The notes under the pieces are model-generated. The model saw nothing but the letters and a program-made list of their open reading frames with translations, was not told the origin of the DNA and did no database searches. The position numbers and the translations under genes were made by a program. DNA of 64,000 nt from Terebella lapidaria (Eukaryota; Annelida; Polychaeta; Terebellida; Terebellidae), in assembly GCA_949152475.1 (NCBI GenBank), contig OX424561.1, positions 7,068,001 through 7,132,000 of the forward strand. Direction: 5' to 3'. Shown in pieces: positions 32,518 to 44,430 of the stretch. Within the stretch, counting starts at the first letter, position 1; every line of letters begins with the position of its first letter.

Positions 32518-34050
32518 GCACAGTATTAGTCAGAGAACATGCCATCACGAATTTTAATATCTGCCACTGTTAGAAATTGACACAGTCACTGTGATATTTC
32601 ACATCCAGAATCCATTATCATATCATCGCGTTTTCGGTAGTTGTTTTTCGATGATTGAATGCAGACACCTGATAGGTTCGGCCGAGGCTTTTAACTAAAA
32701 AAAGTAAAGGAAATTCAATAGAGACGAAAACCAGTACAGTAGCTCATCAACCTAGACAAACATGTAAAAAGTTGACCATGATTGACCATGGGTATTCCAA
32801 ATTAGTTTTACTTGCAGACAATTCCCGTAATATGATCTAAATTGAACAAGAGAACCAGCCATCACGAATTTTAATATCTGCCAATATCTGTTGGCACAGT
32901 CACTATGATATTTCACCATTCAAAGTTCATTATCATATCCTGCCATCATGTTTTGGATGTCTTTCGGTTTGTTGTCACTGTTTTGTTTCATTAGTTGGAC
33001 ATAGACTGCGACCGTTATACACCAACATGCTCACAATGAATCAACTTGTTGCTCTTTGATTCATTGGCGCTCAGAATCCGAAACATTCTAAAACGCATAT
33101 CCAATACAGGAAATAATATGTGGAGTTTTGCTTTTATTGGTTGTCACAGTAGCAAGTCCAGTAATTACACACGTATTCACAAACACGCATGATAGATGAA
33201 ACAAATATATTGCAAGACATTGACAAATGATAGATAACTATCCACAAACCATCTGAAGTGTCCACACAAGTCAATGCCCTCACATTTATCTTTACGTCGG
33301 TTTCCGTGATTGACCATGATTGACCATGGGTATTCCAAATTAGTTTTACTTGCAGACAATTCCCGTAATATGATCTAAATTGAACAAGAGAACCAGCCAT
33401 CACGAATTTTAATATCTGCCAATATCTGTTGGCACAGTCACTATGATATTTCACCATTCAAAGTTCATTATCATATCCTGCCATCATGTTTTGGATGTCT
33501 TTCGGTTTGTTGTCACTGTTTTGTTTCATTAGTTGGACATAGACTGCGACCGTTATACACCAACATGCTCACAATGAATCAACTTGTTGCTCTTTGATTC
33601 ATTGGCGCTCAGAATCCGAAACATTCTACAACGCATATCCAATACAGGAAATAATATGTGGAGTTTTGCTTTTATTGGTTGTCACAGTAGCAAGTCCAGT
33701 AATTACACACGTATTCACAAACACGCATGATAGATGAAACAAATATATTGCAAGACATTGACAAATGATAGATAACTATCCACAAACCATCTGAAGTGTC
33801 CACACAAGTCAATGCCCTCACATTTATCTTTACGTCGGTTTCCGTGAGTAGGAAATCCCTCCAGCAATAGATATTGATTTGATCAATGAGAAACAATTCC
33901 GGCCATAGGAGGAGCCCAATTATCGGCGTGGCGTCCTCGACTCACTTGTTATGCCTGTCGATGACCTTGATTTGAGTGTGACGTTTGAGTCTTTAGGTGT
34001 GCACAAAGGTCATCAGTGTGTCTGGAGAGATTTGTGGGTTATCCACCAAT
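32518..34050 (-). pseudogene. Second receptor (GPCR) pseudogene with internal deletion and duplication
   Basis: Plus-strand text CATGCCATCACGAATTT, CATCATGTTTTGGATGTC and TTCGGTTTGTTGTCA matches the 3' end of the open receptor (39930-40050). It then jumps straight to helix 2-1 sequence (CCAACATGCTCACAATGAA, GGCGCTCAGAATCCGAAAC against 40880-40960) and on to the shared 5' flank (AGGAAATCCCTCCAGCAAT, to about 34050). Helices 3-7 are missing. An extra partial 3'-flank copy lies at 32518-32772. No usable reading frame remains. Confidence 0.7.
32773..33848 (+). repeat. 538-bp tandem duplication, two near-identical copies
   Basis: TGACCATGATTGACCATGGG starts both copies (period 538). In a reading of the whole unit the copies appear to differ at one base (CTAAAACGCAT against CTACAACGCAT). 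The unit holds most of the deleted receptor pseudogene. Confidence 0.93.
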
Positions 34051-34247
34051 CCATATGGTATGTATGGAGTCGTATTGAGGAGAACACTGTTTCACACGAA
34101 TATGAACTTCTTCTTGTCCATGCAAATTTGGAAAATATATAGGACGTGTGCAATAAAGGTCATTGGTGACTCGCCCACACACATTGCATATTAGGATGGA
34201 GATGTCATGTCGTCAATATTTAGGTCATTGAAGGCATCTACTGAATA

Positions 34248-34325
34248 AAATGTATATATATATCTTAATATATATATAGATATACATATATACGTACATA
34301 TAAATTCGAATATACTAATATATGT
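34248..34325. repeat. AT-rich simple repeat
   Basis: Imperfect (TA)n/(ATATAC)n tract. Confidence 0.8.
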
Positions 34326-34589
34326 AAGTCAGTGTGCGGAAACTTATTTTCTGGGTGGATCTTCCAATGACACACGATATGACTCTGACCTCATCGCTTA
34401 GAAGGTTTATTTGTAAACAATGACAAGCGCAACTATGAGTAATGTAGAAGTGATCTGTGATGGGAAGATTTGCAGGAAGACAACTACATCATCTATTGAA
34501 AATAAGTATGTTGAAGTCAATTTTGTCGAGGAAGCATTCGCCTATCGATCACCTTTTGTGATGAATAAAGTGTAATTAACTTACGGAAG

Positions 34590-35608
34590 GCGATGCTATA
34601 GATTTTGTTTGAACGAAAAGAGATTTCGTTCAAAACGAAATCAGATTTCATTCGAACAAAATCAGATTTCATTATCTCGAAATAGGTTTCGTTCCCCCGC
34701 AAAATATCTTGTTCGAACGAAATCAGATATCATTCCCTCGAAATAGATTTAGTTTGAGACAACCAGATTATATATTACAAGCCGTATTTATGCATATACA
34801 GTCATTCAGTCAGTTACGAGATTCAGGCAGTATCGAGAAATGTAAAGATTGATACGGTTTTAAAAAATAAGAATATCTATTGTATTCCAAAGGTACTGAT
34901 ATTACGTTGAAACCATATCATTTGCGCTTTTAATGTGGAGAAAGAAGACCATTACCGTATTTTCCTTACATGAGATTCAAGGATGAGCATATATTTGTAC
35001 CGCACAAACTGTCGTAAATCGCTCATGATGCGAAAGGCAGCTGAGAACATCCTAAAGCAATTGGATTTTTTTTATATTAATGTTTTATATGTATGGGGTA
35101 TGTGTCGGAATTAAAATAGGAGAGTTTGAGACATCTACAGTATTTTATCAGTTAATGCTGAGTAAGAAACCTTTTGCAGAAATTCAGTCAGTTACGAAAA
35201 ACGTCATTTTGGGGTGGTATCGTCGTACGCATATTATAGTTCGATGTGGATTTGTCAGCATAGCTCCATATAAAAAATATATGATGAAATAAAAATAACA
35301 TTCACGAATGTCGCAAGTGACACGTATAATTCTGTTATATGTCAAAATATAAGTTTGTGGCATTTATTTTATGTATAGCGAATTAATGATAATGATAATC
35401 CATTGAAACATTCTACATTTATACTATCACAAAGCTTGCATATGGCTTGAAAAGGTGATCAGTAGGATGCTACGGAGTACAAAATGGAAACATCCATAGA
35501 CAATACACATATATCAGTTTGGTAAATATTACCTGCGAGAGTTGAATATGTCACCTAAATGTATAATAATGAGACGGGCAGGTGGGGGTGGGATAGAGGG
35601 GGAGGGGG

Positions 35609-35657
<49 letters not shown>

Positions 35658-36906
35658 AAAAATGTTTGGCAGAAAATTGGCGGGAAATATACATGGATTT
35701 AATATCCAGAAAATCAAAATCACGCAATTTGACGTTTTAAATCTCGTTTTTGGTACGCTCATAACAATAGGAGAGTAAAATGGTAACTACAGTCATATTA
35801 GATATCTATGGCTACAGTGTTGTATCAACGTCACTCACCCAATGATCCGAACGAAATTACATGTACAGTATATATTTTGGACTTTATAAGCACGAGTTAT
35901 TGGGTTAATATCCAAACTATGTATATTTGTTTTTATAGGAACACGAAAAACGTGTCAAAACGATTGTTGAATAATTTTCATCAATACATGTAATTAACAT
36001 CGAATAAATTATGCATTGTGTTGTCGTTAACTATGTTTCCAGTTCATGCTTGTGACACGTCGATTTCGTACGTCCATTCACATGTTTACTGAGACGGTGA
36101 CGGCTGTTGATTTTTAAATAAACAGTTATCTCATTGCTGTTTATAGGCCTATGTTAATATATGCAACCCTTGCTTGATGGCCTGTCAGCAACACTGATTT
36201 ACGGCGGGTCGATAACCTTTCCGAAACACGGACCCGCGGCCGTGGGTATCACGTACACGGCATTTACGTTTTCCAGTTTCTCGCCTTTTGCCCGTGATGT
36301 TGTTAATCGATGTGATATTTTTTTGCATAAATCTTTACAAATTACATAAAGTAATGATTCAATATTACATAAAGCATTCCGATAGTTGTCATAATCTCTG
36401 TGTATACCAATGCTATGGTCCCTTGTCGCTCAAACTGTTCACAACATAACATTTCTCGATACTGCCGGAATTCTATCTAAACTACCCAAATTTCATTCAT
36501 TAGATTATGGCCTACAGCTAAAAATACAATGGAAATATATTCGCACGATTTTCAGTTGTTAAATGGGTACAATATTTGCTATCCATTGCAGCAAAAATAT
36601 CATATCATTCGACGATCATTATAAAGATATATGCACTTTTCCAAAATGTTTCTCGTAACTGCCTGAACGACTGTATTGATATACATGCCTAGGCCCAATT
36701 GTCTGATGTGTGCGGATGAGCATTCTTTTTCTGAAGGATATATTATTTCGATGCAACAAAATCTATTTCGATTGAACAATATCTATTTCAAGTGAACGAA
36801 ATCTCTTTTCGTTCTAACAAAATTTTAATTCATTCAAATGAAATCTATGTCGAGGGAACAAAATCTCTTCGTTCGAACGAAATCTATTTCGAGGGAACGA
36901 AATAAA
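34590..36906. mobile_element. Foldback element with TTCGTTCGAACGAAATC-type ends
   Basis: Both ends (about 34590-34760 and about 36740-36906) are made of irregular copies of TTCGTTCGAACGAAATCTA and CGAGGGAACGAAAT, in opposite order. Internal blocks TCATTCAGTCAGTTACGAGA and GGCAGTATCGAGAAATG (34800-34850) reappear inverted at about 36460 and 36650. The interior holds a (GA)n tract and a short frame at 36161-36349 without known homology. No target duplication was identified. Confidence 0.65.
35612..35654 (+). repeat. (GA)n microsatellite
   Basis: About 21 uninterrupted GA dinucleotides. Confidence 0.97.
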
Positions 36907-38216
36907 TATCTCAGAATTCCCACCATGTCCCCTCAGGGGCTCCGTACGATGCCGAGCGTCTTTGTCTTATTGACTGATAATATCAGGGACAAGGAATTCA
37001 CGCGATGACAAAAACATAATAAGGCCTAGTGCATAATGAGACCTATTCATTTGAATTTTGTTCATCTCCAATTTTTTGTCACTTACACTCCAGATTCAAA
37101 TTAACAATAGCATTGATTCATTTTGAAATAAAGTCAATAGGTCGAAATAAAAGCCCATCAGCTGAAGGCTGAATACGAGGACATACCAAACACACGTGAA
37201 ATCGATATGGACCCGTTTAGGTAATGTTATCAAGCGAAGGTAAGTAAGAGCAACGGTAAGCATGGTAAGTAAGAGCTTGTACTCGATCTATCTTCCCTAC
37301 ATATCATTTCTCCCCCAAGATTGCTTACAGTTTGCGCACAAATGCTAGAGATGTTATTGCAGGGCTTCGACTGGCTCCATCGTGAGCTTACTGTTGGTAG
37401 TGGGTAACTTCCATTAAAGAGGTGATCACACTACATTGGTGATATTTGCTATAACCTAATTATCTAGTATACACTGGGTTAAATAGAACCAACAGACCCT
37501 ATGAAATATACTCAGCAGTAAAGTTTGAACATACCAAAACAGTTCACACTGTGTATAGAATTTGTGATAGTAACAAAAACCTGAATCGTCATAATTTCTG
37601 TTCCTGACAATAGTTACGTTGGATGCGTTGGTTGTGGCTGATTACTGGTACAACACTTCCTGTGAAAACACCATGGGCACACTGTGAGGATTTGTCTTCT
37701 CAATTCTGCTGCCAACAGCTTCCTGATAGGACATGATTCAATCCGTGCCATTGATGCACGTGGCTGAAGAATGAAATGAATTGGTTTTCCATTTCTGCAA
37801 ATTTTGGACAAGCAAAAATCATATAAGCTGCATTCTTAAAATTCGATCTATTTATCCCTCGCACCCACTGTACTGCCACAGTCCATGATCACCTCAGATG
37901 TGAACGACCAATAAATGTCATGTGCAAAACCATTGTTGTTATCTATGTACTTGTTTTGAATAGAACCAAAGTACAGACGTACAGACTGTGAAAAGCCCTT
38001 GGGACATCCAAGATTATATACATCGTGAATTCATCTGGATACCAGATGTGTATAATTTTCCGATATATTGTCGTTTTCTTTCTATTTTATGTGATATTAA
38101 TATCGAAATTAACTTACGATTCGACGTTGTGTATTTTTCTATATCCGAATTTGGTTCAGTAGACATTTTGTTTTTATACGTTTGGAATTCAGTACATTAT
38201 CTACCATCTTGGATGT
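36907..38216. other. No gene seen
   Basis: Unremarkable AT-rich sequence between the foldback and the cluster of repeat A copies. Confidence 0.4.
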
Positions 38217-38525
38217 AAATATTGACATATTACCACCAATATAACAAGATTTTGATGATGCAAACACCAAATATAAAATACAACAGTCTGAAATAGAACT
38301 GCCCAACATTAGTTTAATGTGTAGAAAACCATTCAGCAATAGAACAATGAGAACCAACTCCAGTTGGCAGAAATTATATTGTCTACCATCTGCATCAGTA
38401 TACTGATTACGCCAGAGTGTTTCTCAATATATAATGGGCTTTGTTAATATTCTAAAATGCTGTATTTTACCTTTGCTATTGTCATCATCAACATTTAGTT
38501 GTTATTGGTGGCAATAGGTTGATAC
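38217..38525. repeat. Two partial repeat A pieces, opposite orientation
   Basis: 38217-38300 matches the 3' end of repeat A on the minus strand (ATTACCACCAATATAAC). 38396-38525 matches it on the plus strand (ACGCCAGAGTGTTTCTC to AATAGGTTGATACTAAG). Confidence 0.65.
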
Positions 38526-38529
38526 TAAG

Positions 38530-39160
38530 CCTTTTCTTTAGCCTTTTGGCTTGTGATTGGGTACCTATGTACTTCTTATGCATCTATGTTATGGGGTTTG
38601 TTTCGGATACGTAAATTATTTTCATAGGTTGATGAGCAGTTGTATCATAATTCCATCAGGTGAACAGTAGAAAAAAATACGTTCCACGCACTCTCTACCC
38701 CTGATGACGCCAGTGTGTCTTTGGATAAATCATTTGGTGGGCTTTGTTTCTATCCGAAATGTTATATTTTACGTTCGTTTTTGGCATCATCAACATCTTG
38801 TTTTATCATTGGATTGCTGAAAATGCGCGATCCTAATTGGTCAATTTCCCGACAATACCACGCCGTATTTGTGGAGCTGTGAAACAACCCCACGATATTT
38901 TCTGTATCGTGGGCTTCAGGCGGGTAATACGGAATGACGTTTTGGAGAGTTCCATATAATCCAATGATAGAATCGTCACTATGGGCTTCAGACCCCAATA
39001 CGGCAGGATATCTGCCCCAATACGGCATGATATCTGCCTTCAGTCAGCATATCGCACTCGGCCTACGGCCTCGTGGTATATGGTGACTTCAGGCAGATAT
39101 CACGCCGTATTGGGGTCTGAAGGCCATGATAACTTATAGTATTGGTGGTAATAGGCTGGT
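38530..39160 (+). repeat. Dispersed repeat A, copy 4, split by a hairpin insertion
   Basis: AGCCTTTTGGCTTGTGATTG to CATCATCAACATCTTGTTTT, then after the insertion TAGTATTGGTGGTAATAGG. Confidence 0.75.
38810..39135. mobile_element. Hairpin-rich insertion of ~330 bp
   Basis: It contains GGGCTTCAGACCCCAATACG (38988) and its complement near 39105-39125, multiple ATACGGCRKGATATCTGCC copies, and CCACGATA/TATCGTGG. It is inserted near the 3' end of a repeat A copy. It is a probable miniature element; its ends are not exactly defined. Confidence 0.6.
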
Positions 39161-39205
39161 TCATTCACACCACTTAGTCAATGTCACTGCTTATGGAATT
39201 TTGAA

Positions 39206-39512
39206 TATGTCCCGAAGGATACCATAAATTCAGCAGCCTTTCGGCTTGTAATCAAATAACTAAGTAATCATGGTAATTGCCACACGTCTATTCCGTGGAG
39301 GTTGTTTCGGATTTGTGAAATATTTTAATAGGTTGTTGGGCAGTTGTATACTAATCCCATCAGGTATATAGTAGGAACAATTACATTCCACACACTGTCT
39401 GCCCCTAATGACGCCACGTGTATGGCTTCGTTTCTATTCAAAATGTTGTATTTTATATTTGCTATTGTCACCATCAATATCTAGTAGTGTTGGTGTTAAT
39501 ACGTTGATACTT
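39206..39512 (+). repeat. Dispersed repeat A, copy 5
   Basis: GAAGGATACCATAAATTCAG, CAGCCTTTCGGCTTGTAATC, and TGCCCCTAATGACGCCA to TACGTTGATACTTT. About 490 bp downstream of the open receptor gene's stop codon. Confidence 0.8.
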
Positions 39513-39998
39513 TCGTTCTTCAATGGCCATAGATTATATATTAATCTATCTTCTTCAAGCAATTATTGTCCAGGTCAATTTCAAGTTGAACAGAACCTTG
39601 CGCTCTAGCATTGAAGGGAAAAGAAGTTGAGAACTCAAGTTAATTTTCCATGATTTACTGCAGACACCTTATGGTTTTGGCCGACTGCCAGTAGGCGGCC
39701 AAATCAATAAAACATGCCTGTGGCTTTTAACTAAAAGATAAAAGAAGTAGAGGGAAATTCAATGGAGATGAAAACCATTTACAGTAGCTCATCAGCCTAG
39801 ATAAAAATGTAAAAAGGTGCACTCCTATTCTGATGATTGACCATGGGAATTCCAAATAAGTTTTACTTGTAAACAGACAATCGCCGTAATATTTTCGAAA
39901 TTGAAGCAGAGAACATGCCATCACTAGTTTCGATATCTGCCATTATCAGAAATTGACACAGTCACTATAATATTTCACACCCAAAATCCAATATCATA

Positions 39999-41192
39999 TC
40001 ATGCCATCACGTTTTGGGTGTCATTCAGTTTGTTGTCAGTATTTTGTTTCATTAATTGGAAATGCTCCTCCTGTGTAATATCGGTGTTGGTTTCTCGAGT
40101 TACCATTTTCAAGGTAGTATGCCCATTTCCGACAGACGATGCACAATACCTATCAGATTGCGACCAGCAGTTCAACGTTGCACCAATCCTCTTCAGTAAA
40201 GTTAAGCAAGCATCCCTGATATCTCTGCTCATGATTCCATAGACAATCGGGCTAGAACAAATTGCGATCTCATAGAATACGGCAACCACCACGTAGATAT
40301 CAGCATGTATATTGTTGTCTCTATCAACATTACGTAGTACAGTGTAGGGCAAGTAGCCAATCAGAATGTTCAGAAATATGACTCCGAACATTTTCGTGAT
40401 CTGGATCTCTCGTCGCAGGATTATATTTGAATCTTGAAGGCGACGAGAGATCCTGAAAACGTAGCTGAAGATCAGTGCACAGCACACCACGACAACCACA
40501 CTTGGAACAATAACCTGTACAACTGTCACCGAGATAATCCTGGCTTTCTGATTGGGCAGCAGAATACATCGAAGCATTTTTGGCATGTATCCAGATGTCG
40601 TCAGGCTAAATCCAGGGATTGTACAAGCTAATGGTATGATTCTAGCCATGATCAGCACGAATACAACATAAGCATATTTGTTCATCTTCTTGTAGGCGTT
40701 GTTATGTACGACTACTATGTAGCGGTGGATGGCGATAAGCGCCGTGTGCCACAGAGATGACCCGATGAAGGCGACTGTGAACTCGGGGTTGAGTTTACAC
40801 ATCACCTCGCCAGCTGTCCATTCTCTCCAGATGTAGGAGTCGATGATCAGAACGACGATCAAACACAGACTCAGCACGTCGTTTACCAGCATGCTCACAA
40901 TGAACGTGTTAATCACCGTCCACATGTTGCGCCTAGATGCGATGGCGCTTAGAATCCAAATCATTCCGACTATGCCCACTACGAAGAAGAAAATCATAAC
41001 TGTTGCCGCTATTGAGGTGGCAGCTATGGTGGGTCGGTCCGTGTGCCCTGCCCATGGGGCATGGTCCGTGATATTCAATGACGCATTCATATTTGTTCTA
41101 TTCCGATATCTAAAGTTGTTCAGCGAAAGTTCTAGGTCTTCGCCAGTATTGCATGTCAAAGTAACAAGGTCACTGTGTCTGCGATAAAACAT
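39999..41192 (-). CDS. Rhodopsin-family G-protein-coupled receptor, Tre1/Moody-like
   Basis: Single open frame of 397 codons encoding a seven-helix plasma-membrane receptor; ligand unknown. The N-terminus (1-57) has three N-glycosylation sites (NRT 31, NAS 36, NIT 40) and no signal peptide. Helices lie at about 58-82, 93-118, 133-158, 173-195, 219-246, 266-288 and 299-320. C132 and C209 can form the standard disulfide. The DRY motif is HRY (156-158), helix 6 has GYLPY in place of CWxP, and NPxxY is SSPIVYG (313-319). These variants, with the short loops, recall the Tre1/Moody/GPR84-like group; the assignment is by memory of motifs. The cytoplasmic tail (~75 residues) is serine/threonine-rich. 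Start: the first ATG at 41192; M35 is an alternative. Conserved flanks link it to the pseudogenes at 23740-28570 and 32518-34050. Confidence 0.9.
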   Translation of the reverse strand: MFYRRHSDLVTLTCNTGEDLELSLNNFRYRNRTNMNASLNITDHAPWAGHTDRPTIAATSIAATVMIFFFVVGIVGMIWILSAIASRRNMWTVINTFIVSMLVNDVLSLCLIVVLIIDSYIWREWTAGEVMCKLNPEFTVAFIGSSLWHTALIAIHRYIVVVHNNAYKKMNKYAYVVFVLIMARIIPLACTIPGFSLTTSGYMPKMLRCILLPNQKARIISVTVVQVIVPSVVVVVCCALIFSYVFRISRRLQDSNIILRREIQITKMFGVIFLNILIGYLPYTVLRNVDRDNNIHADIYVVVAVFYEIAICSSPIVYGIMSRDIRDACLTLLKRIGATLNCWSQSDRYCASSVGNGHTTLKMVTRETNTDITQEEHFQLMKQNTDNKLNDTQNVMA

Positions 41193-41420
41193 ATAACGAC
41201 GTTTCGTGTTTCATGTGCAGGAAATCCATCCAACACTAATATTGATTTGATTTGATAAATGGGAAACAATTCCAGTTGCCAGTGGGGTCTAATTATCGTT
41301 GGATTGTACTCGACCCACTCGTGATTGTCAAGACGACTTTGATGTGACCGTGAAGTCCATTCTTCAGCTGTTTACAAAGCGCCAGGTTATCGTCTTGTGA
41401 TAGATAAATTGATTCAGTAG
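41193..41420 (-). promoter_or_regulatory. Receptor 5' flank conserved in the pseudogene copies
   Basis: AGGAAATCCATCCAACA, TTGATTTGATTTGATAAAT and TACTCGACCCACTCGTGAT correspond to 33850-33960 and 28386-28490. Conservation across three copies reflects shared ancestry. It may include the promoter or an untranslated first exon, but nothing specific such as a TATA box was identified. Confidence 0.4.
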
Positions 41421-43104
41421 GTGTCGCGGGAATATTTGTGGTATATCTAATTATCCATCCGATATCTAGGTAGATTGTTGGCAAGGAAATACACTGTACA
41501 ACTGCTGTCGTTGGTCAAAAAATCGTCGAGTGGATACAGGAGAAGTGGTTCTTATCGGTAGATTCCAATCAATAATAGTATTTCCACAATGTCGACATCG
41601 ATACCACCGCTCATGGAATCTGTAAATATAGACATAATTTGATCAATATATTAGGATTTGGAATTTCTCACGGATGGGCCAAATGACGACTAGACATAAT
41701 GTGTTAATCGATACCATGAACTATGTTTACCTGCCCACATATTGGTAATTCGGTTATTAAACATGGGATATGATGCTACACGTGGGGTACGCTAACTCTG
41801 AGGAAACATATTTTTTTCTGATGAAATCGAACATTTGAGGTAAGTTCATTGATGGATACATTACGCTAGCTGTAATGTTACACGGATCCATGGATCGCTA
41901 CAAAACGATTCATCACTAAACACCGTCCTAAAGGTGTTTTTACAGATGGAAAAGTATCTACTCTTCATACGACCTATATCGACAGTTTCGACACAAGTTA
42001 CAGGAAGCTCTCTCGTAGTGTTACACAATTTGGTGTCAAAATTATGGCCTGTATGTGTGCAGGCGATATCCGTTGATACTGAAACACCAAAGACAGGAAA
42101 AGACGTCCATTTACCGAATCAATACATGAGCAACATATGCGATCCCGTTTACAACATTCAGACCTGCCTCATATCTACACCTATTTATTCTTACATTGAA
42201 AGCTCGTGTCATTTTCAGTTTTGATGTGGAAAGTCGAACTCCATGTTGCGTAATCAAATTGGGTAACATTATTCCAAATACACCATATGGTTAATATGTA
42301 TAATAATAATATATTATTCAGACTACACATTCCTTATGTGTAAGTGATTTTGGATTTGGGCACTCTATAAATGTTTATAATAATAATTCCCATTCTTGGG
42401 TAGGTCACCCACATGAATCTCGTATATCATGGAGTGATCGTCAATTTCTAGGTAATTAATCAAGTGGCATTCATCTATCGACTTTTTCATTAGAATTTCA
42501 AGAGCGTAGGTTCGACGTGAAGTCATTCTGCCCACCAAATTGATCACATGCATCAGACGTATTGAAGCCGATGCCGACCGTCAAGTCTTCTGTCTTGTTA
42601 AATGATCTTGCTGATCAATATCAGGGACCAGTCATCAAAGAAGGACAAAAATAGTAGTGCATAATTCAATATCCCATTGAATATCTCACCTCATTCGTCT
42701 ACGTCAGGTTTGAATAAACATGCTATTAATTCAGCACACACGGGTTTGATGATCATTTAATTAGCATTAATTAATTAATTAAAGAGCATCTCGAGTGGAT
42801 GAGAATCAGAACAATCGCCTAATAGGAGGCATCATGAGGACAGAAGAAACATTGAATGTATGACAACAGATCGTGAGTCGAAACATGGAATCAAACTTCT
42901 GTTTTATTTCCTATGTATGAGCTCCTCAAATTCAAAGATATTCGTACCTAAACTTAAGCACAATTGATAACTCACGATCATAAATTGCCACAATATTTTC
43001 AGTCAATTTTTGAGACAAAGCACAGTTAAGGTTACACTCGAACGACTCGCCAGTTTGAATGTACGGAAGTAACAACATATACATCTGGTTTTAATATTTT
43101 CGGA
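41421..43104. other. No gene seen
   Basis: AT-rich. The 96-codon plus frame at 41934-42224 has no recognisable feature. A run of TTAATTAA repeats lies near 42765. Confidence 0.4.
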
Positions 43105-43436
43105 TGGAGTAGATTAGGTAAGTATTAATCTATTACCACCAATACAGTGAGATTTTAATGATGACAATAACAAACGAAAAATACAATATTTTGCAATAGA
43201 AACAAAGCCCGACCGAATAGTTTATCCAAAGACACACTGGCGTCATCAGGGGCAGACAGTGTGTTAAATGTAGTTGTTTCTACTGTACACCTGATGGAAT
43301 TAGTATGCAACTGCCCAACAACCTATGAAAACAATTTAGAAATCCGAAACAACCCCAATGAAACAGATATATGACAAGTACATAAGTACCTAATCACAAG
43401 CCCGAAGGCTACTGAGTTGATGGTATTCTCGGGGAC
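43105..43436 (-). repeat. Dispersed repeat A, copy 6 (most complete)
   Basis: Minus orientation: GGTAAGTATTAATCTATTAC, GACACACTGGCGTCATCAGG, CTGTACACCTGATGGAATTA and CAAGCCCGAAGGCTACTGAG. It is the best copy for a consensus because no insertion interrupts it. A weak further copy lies at about 44595-44770, and 3'-end scraps at about 48325 and 60564. Confidence 0.85.
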
Positions 43437-44199
43437 AGATTCAACGTCAGCCAGCAGTGACACCGACTCAGTGCGTTATCATCCATTGTTCATGGGGAGT
43501 TGTGAGAGCCGAACCTACAGCACCTCAAAACACGGTATCTACTTTTTTGCAATTTGTGTGTTCTTATGTGTTCTAATACACAAAATTACATAACCCGACA
43601 GATCAGGATAATCTAATGTTGTAAATTTCATCTTTTTGCATGGACAATGACGCAGACACAAAGTCTTGTGGGGTCAAGAGAACCTCAGAAATAGCCATAA
43701 AGTATCGGTTTGTGCGTGGCTTCTCGGTTGAGAATTTGACTCGAAAAATTATTTATACTCTTATCTAAACAAGAGAAAAACGTGTAAACTTAATCCCGAA
43801 ATCATCAAAATAGGTGTTCACAATGGGAAATGGATCAAATTAAAGGTCCAGCCGCTAAAAATGAAATATTCTGTCGTGCCTGATATTGAGAATATATATT
43901 CAAGAATATAACAATCTACTTTTTAAAAATATATTTTCAAAAATACACGAGTAAATACGTGTAAATCAGTGTTACTTCTCTAACAGATTGAGCGATGTAA
44001 ATCGAGCGAAATACCATGTTTATTTGACCATACTTGACAATATATATAATGCAAAACATACCTTCTATAGTGCTGCGTTCTATTTCACGGCATACACTTT
44101 CTGCCATGGAATTGCCTCGCCTTTCTTTCCCACGAAACGAAACTGGCAATTTCAGATGATGAAATCTGCTAAGACCTCGCGAATGCACGTATAACGAGA
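43437..44199. other. No gene seen
   Basis: AT-rich. The overlapping frames at 43937-44218 on both strands have no motif. Confidence 0.4.
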
Positions 44200-44430
44200 G
44201 CAGTTTCCTATCGCGCAAATCTCTCGCGAGTGCTTGACGCTGTGCCGAGTGAGCCTGCAGGTATAGAGGGGAGTGACAGCCTCTGTGTTGTGTGATGGCC
44301 GTCAGGGTAATCGTGCCTCAGACACGGGCGTCGTCACGACTCCACTTGGAGTGGGGATGTCCGGCTGATCGAGCACCCTAGGTACAGCGAGCCGGTGAGC
44401 CGTTACGTGATACATGGTCGTGTTAACTGA
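44200..44430. other. GC-rich island, unidentified
   Basis: A sharp local rise in G and C, with GCCGTCAGGGTAATCGTGCC, CACTTGGAGTGG and CGAGCCGGTGAGCCG. It lacks tRNA A/B boxes and a long open frame. It may be a SINE-like or structured RNA-derived piece; not resolved. Confidence 0.35.

Noticed and set aside
35529-35778. Frames with SLSLSL or RERERE on opposite strands
   Set aside because: Both are translations of the (GA)n microsatellite.
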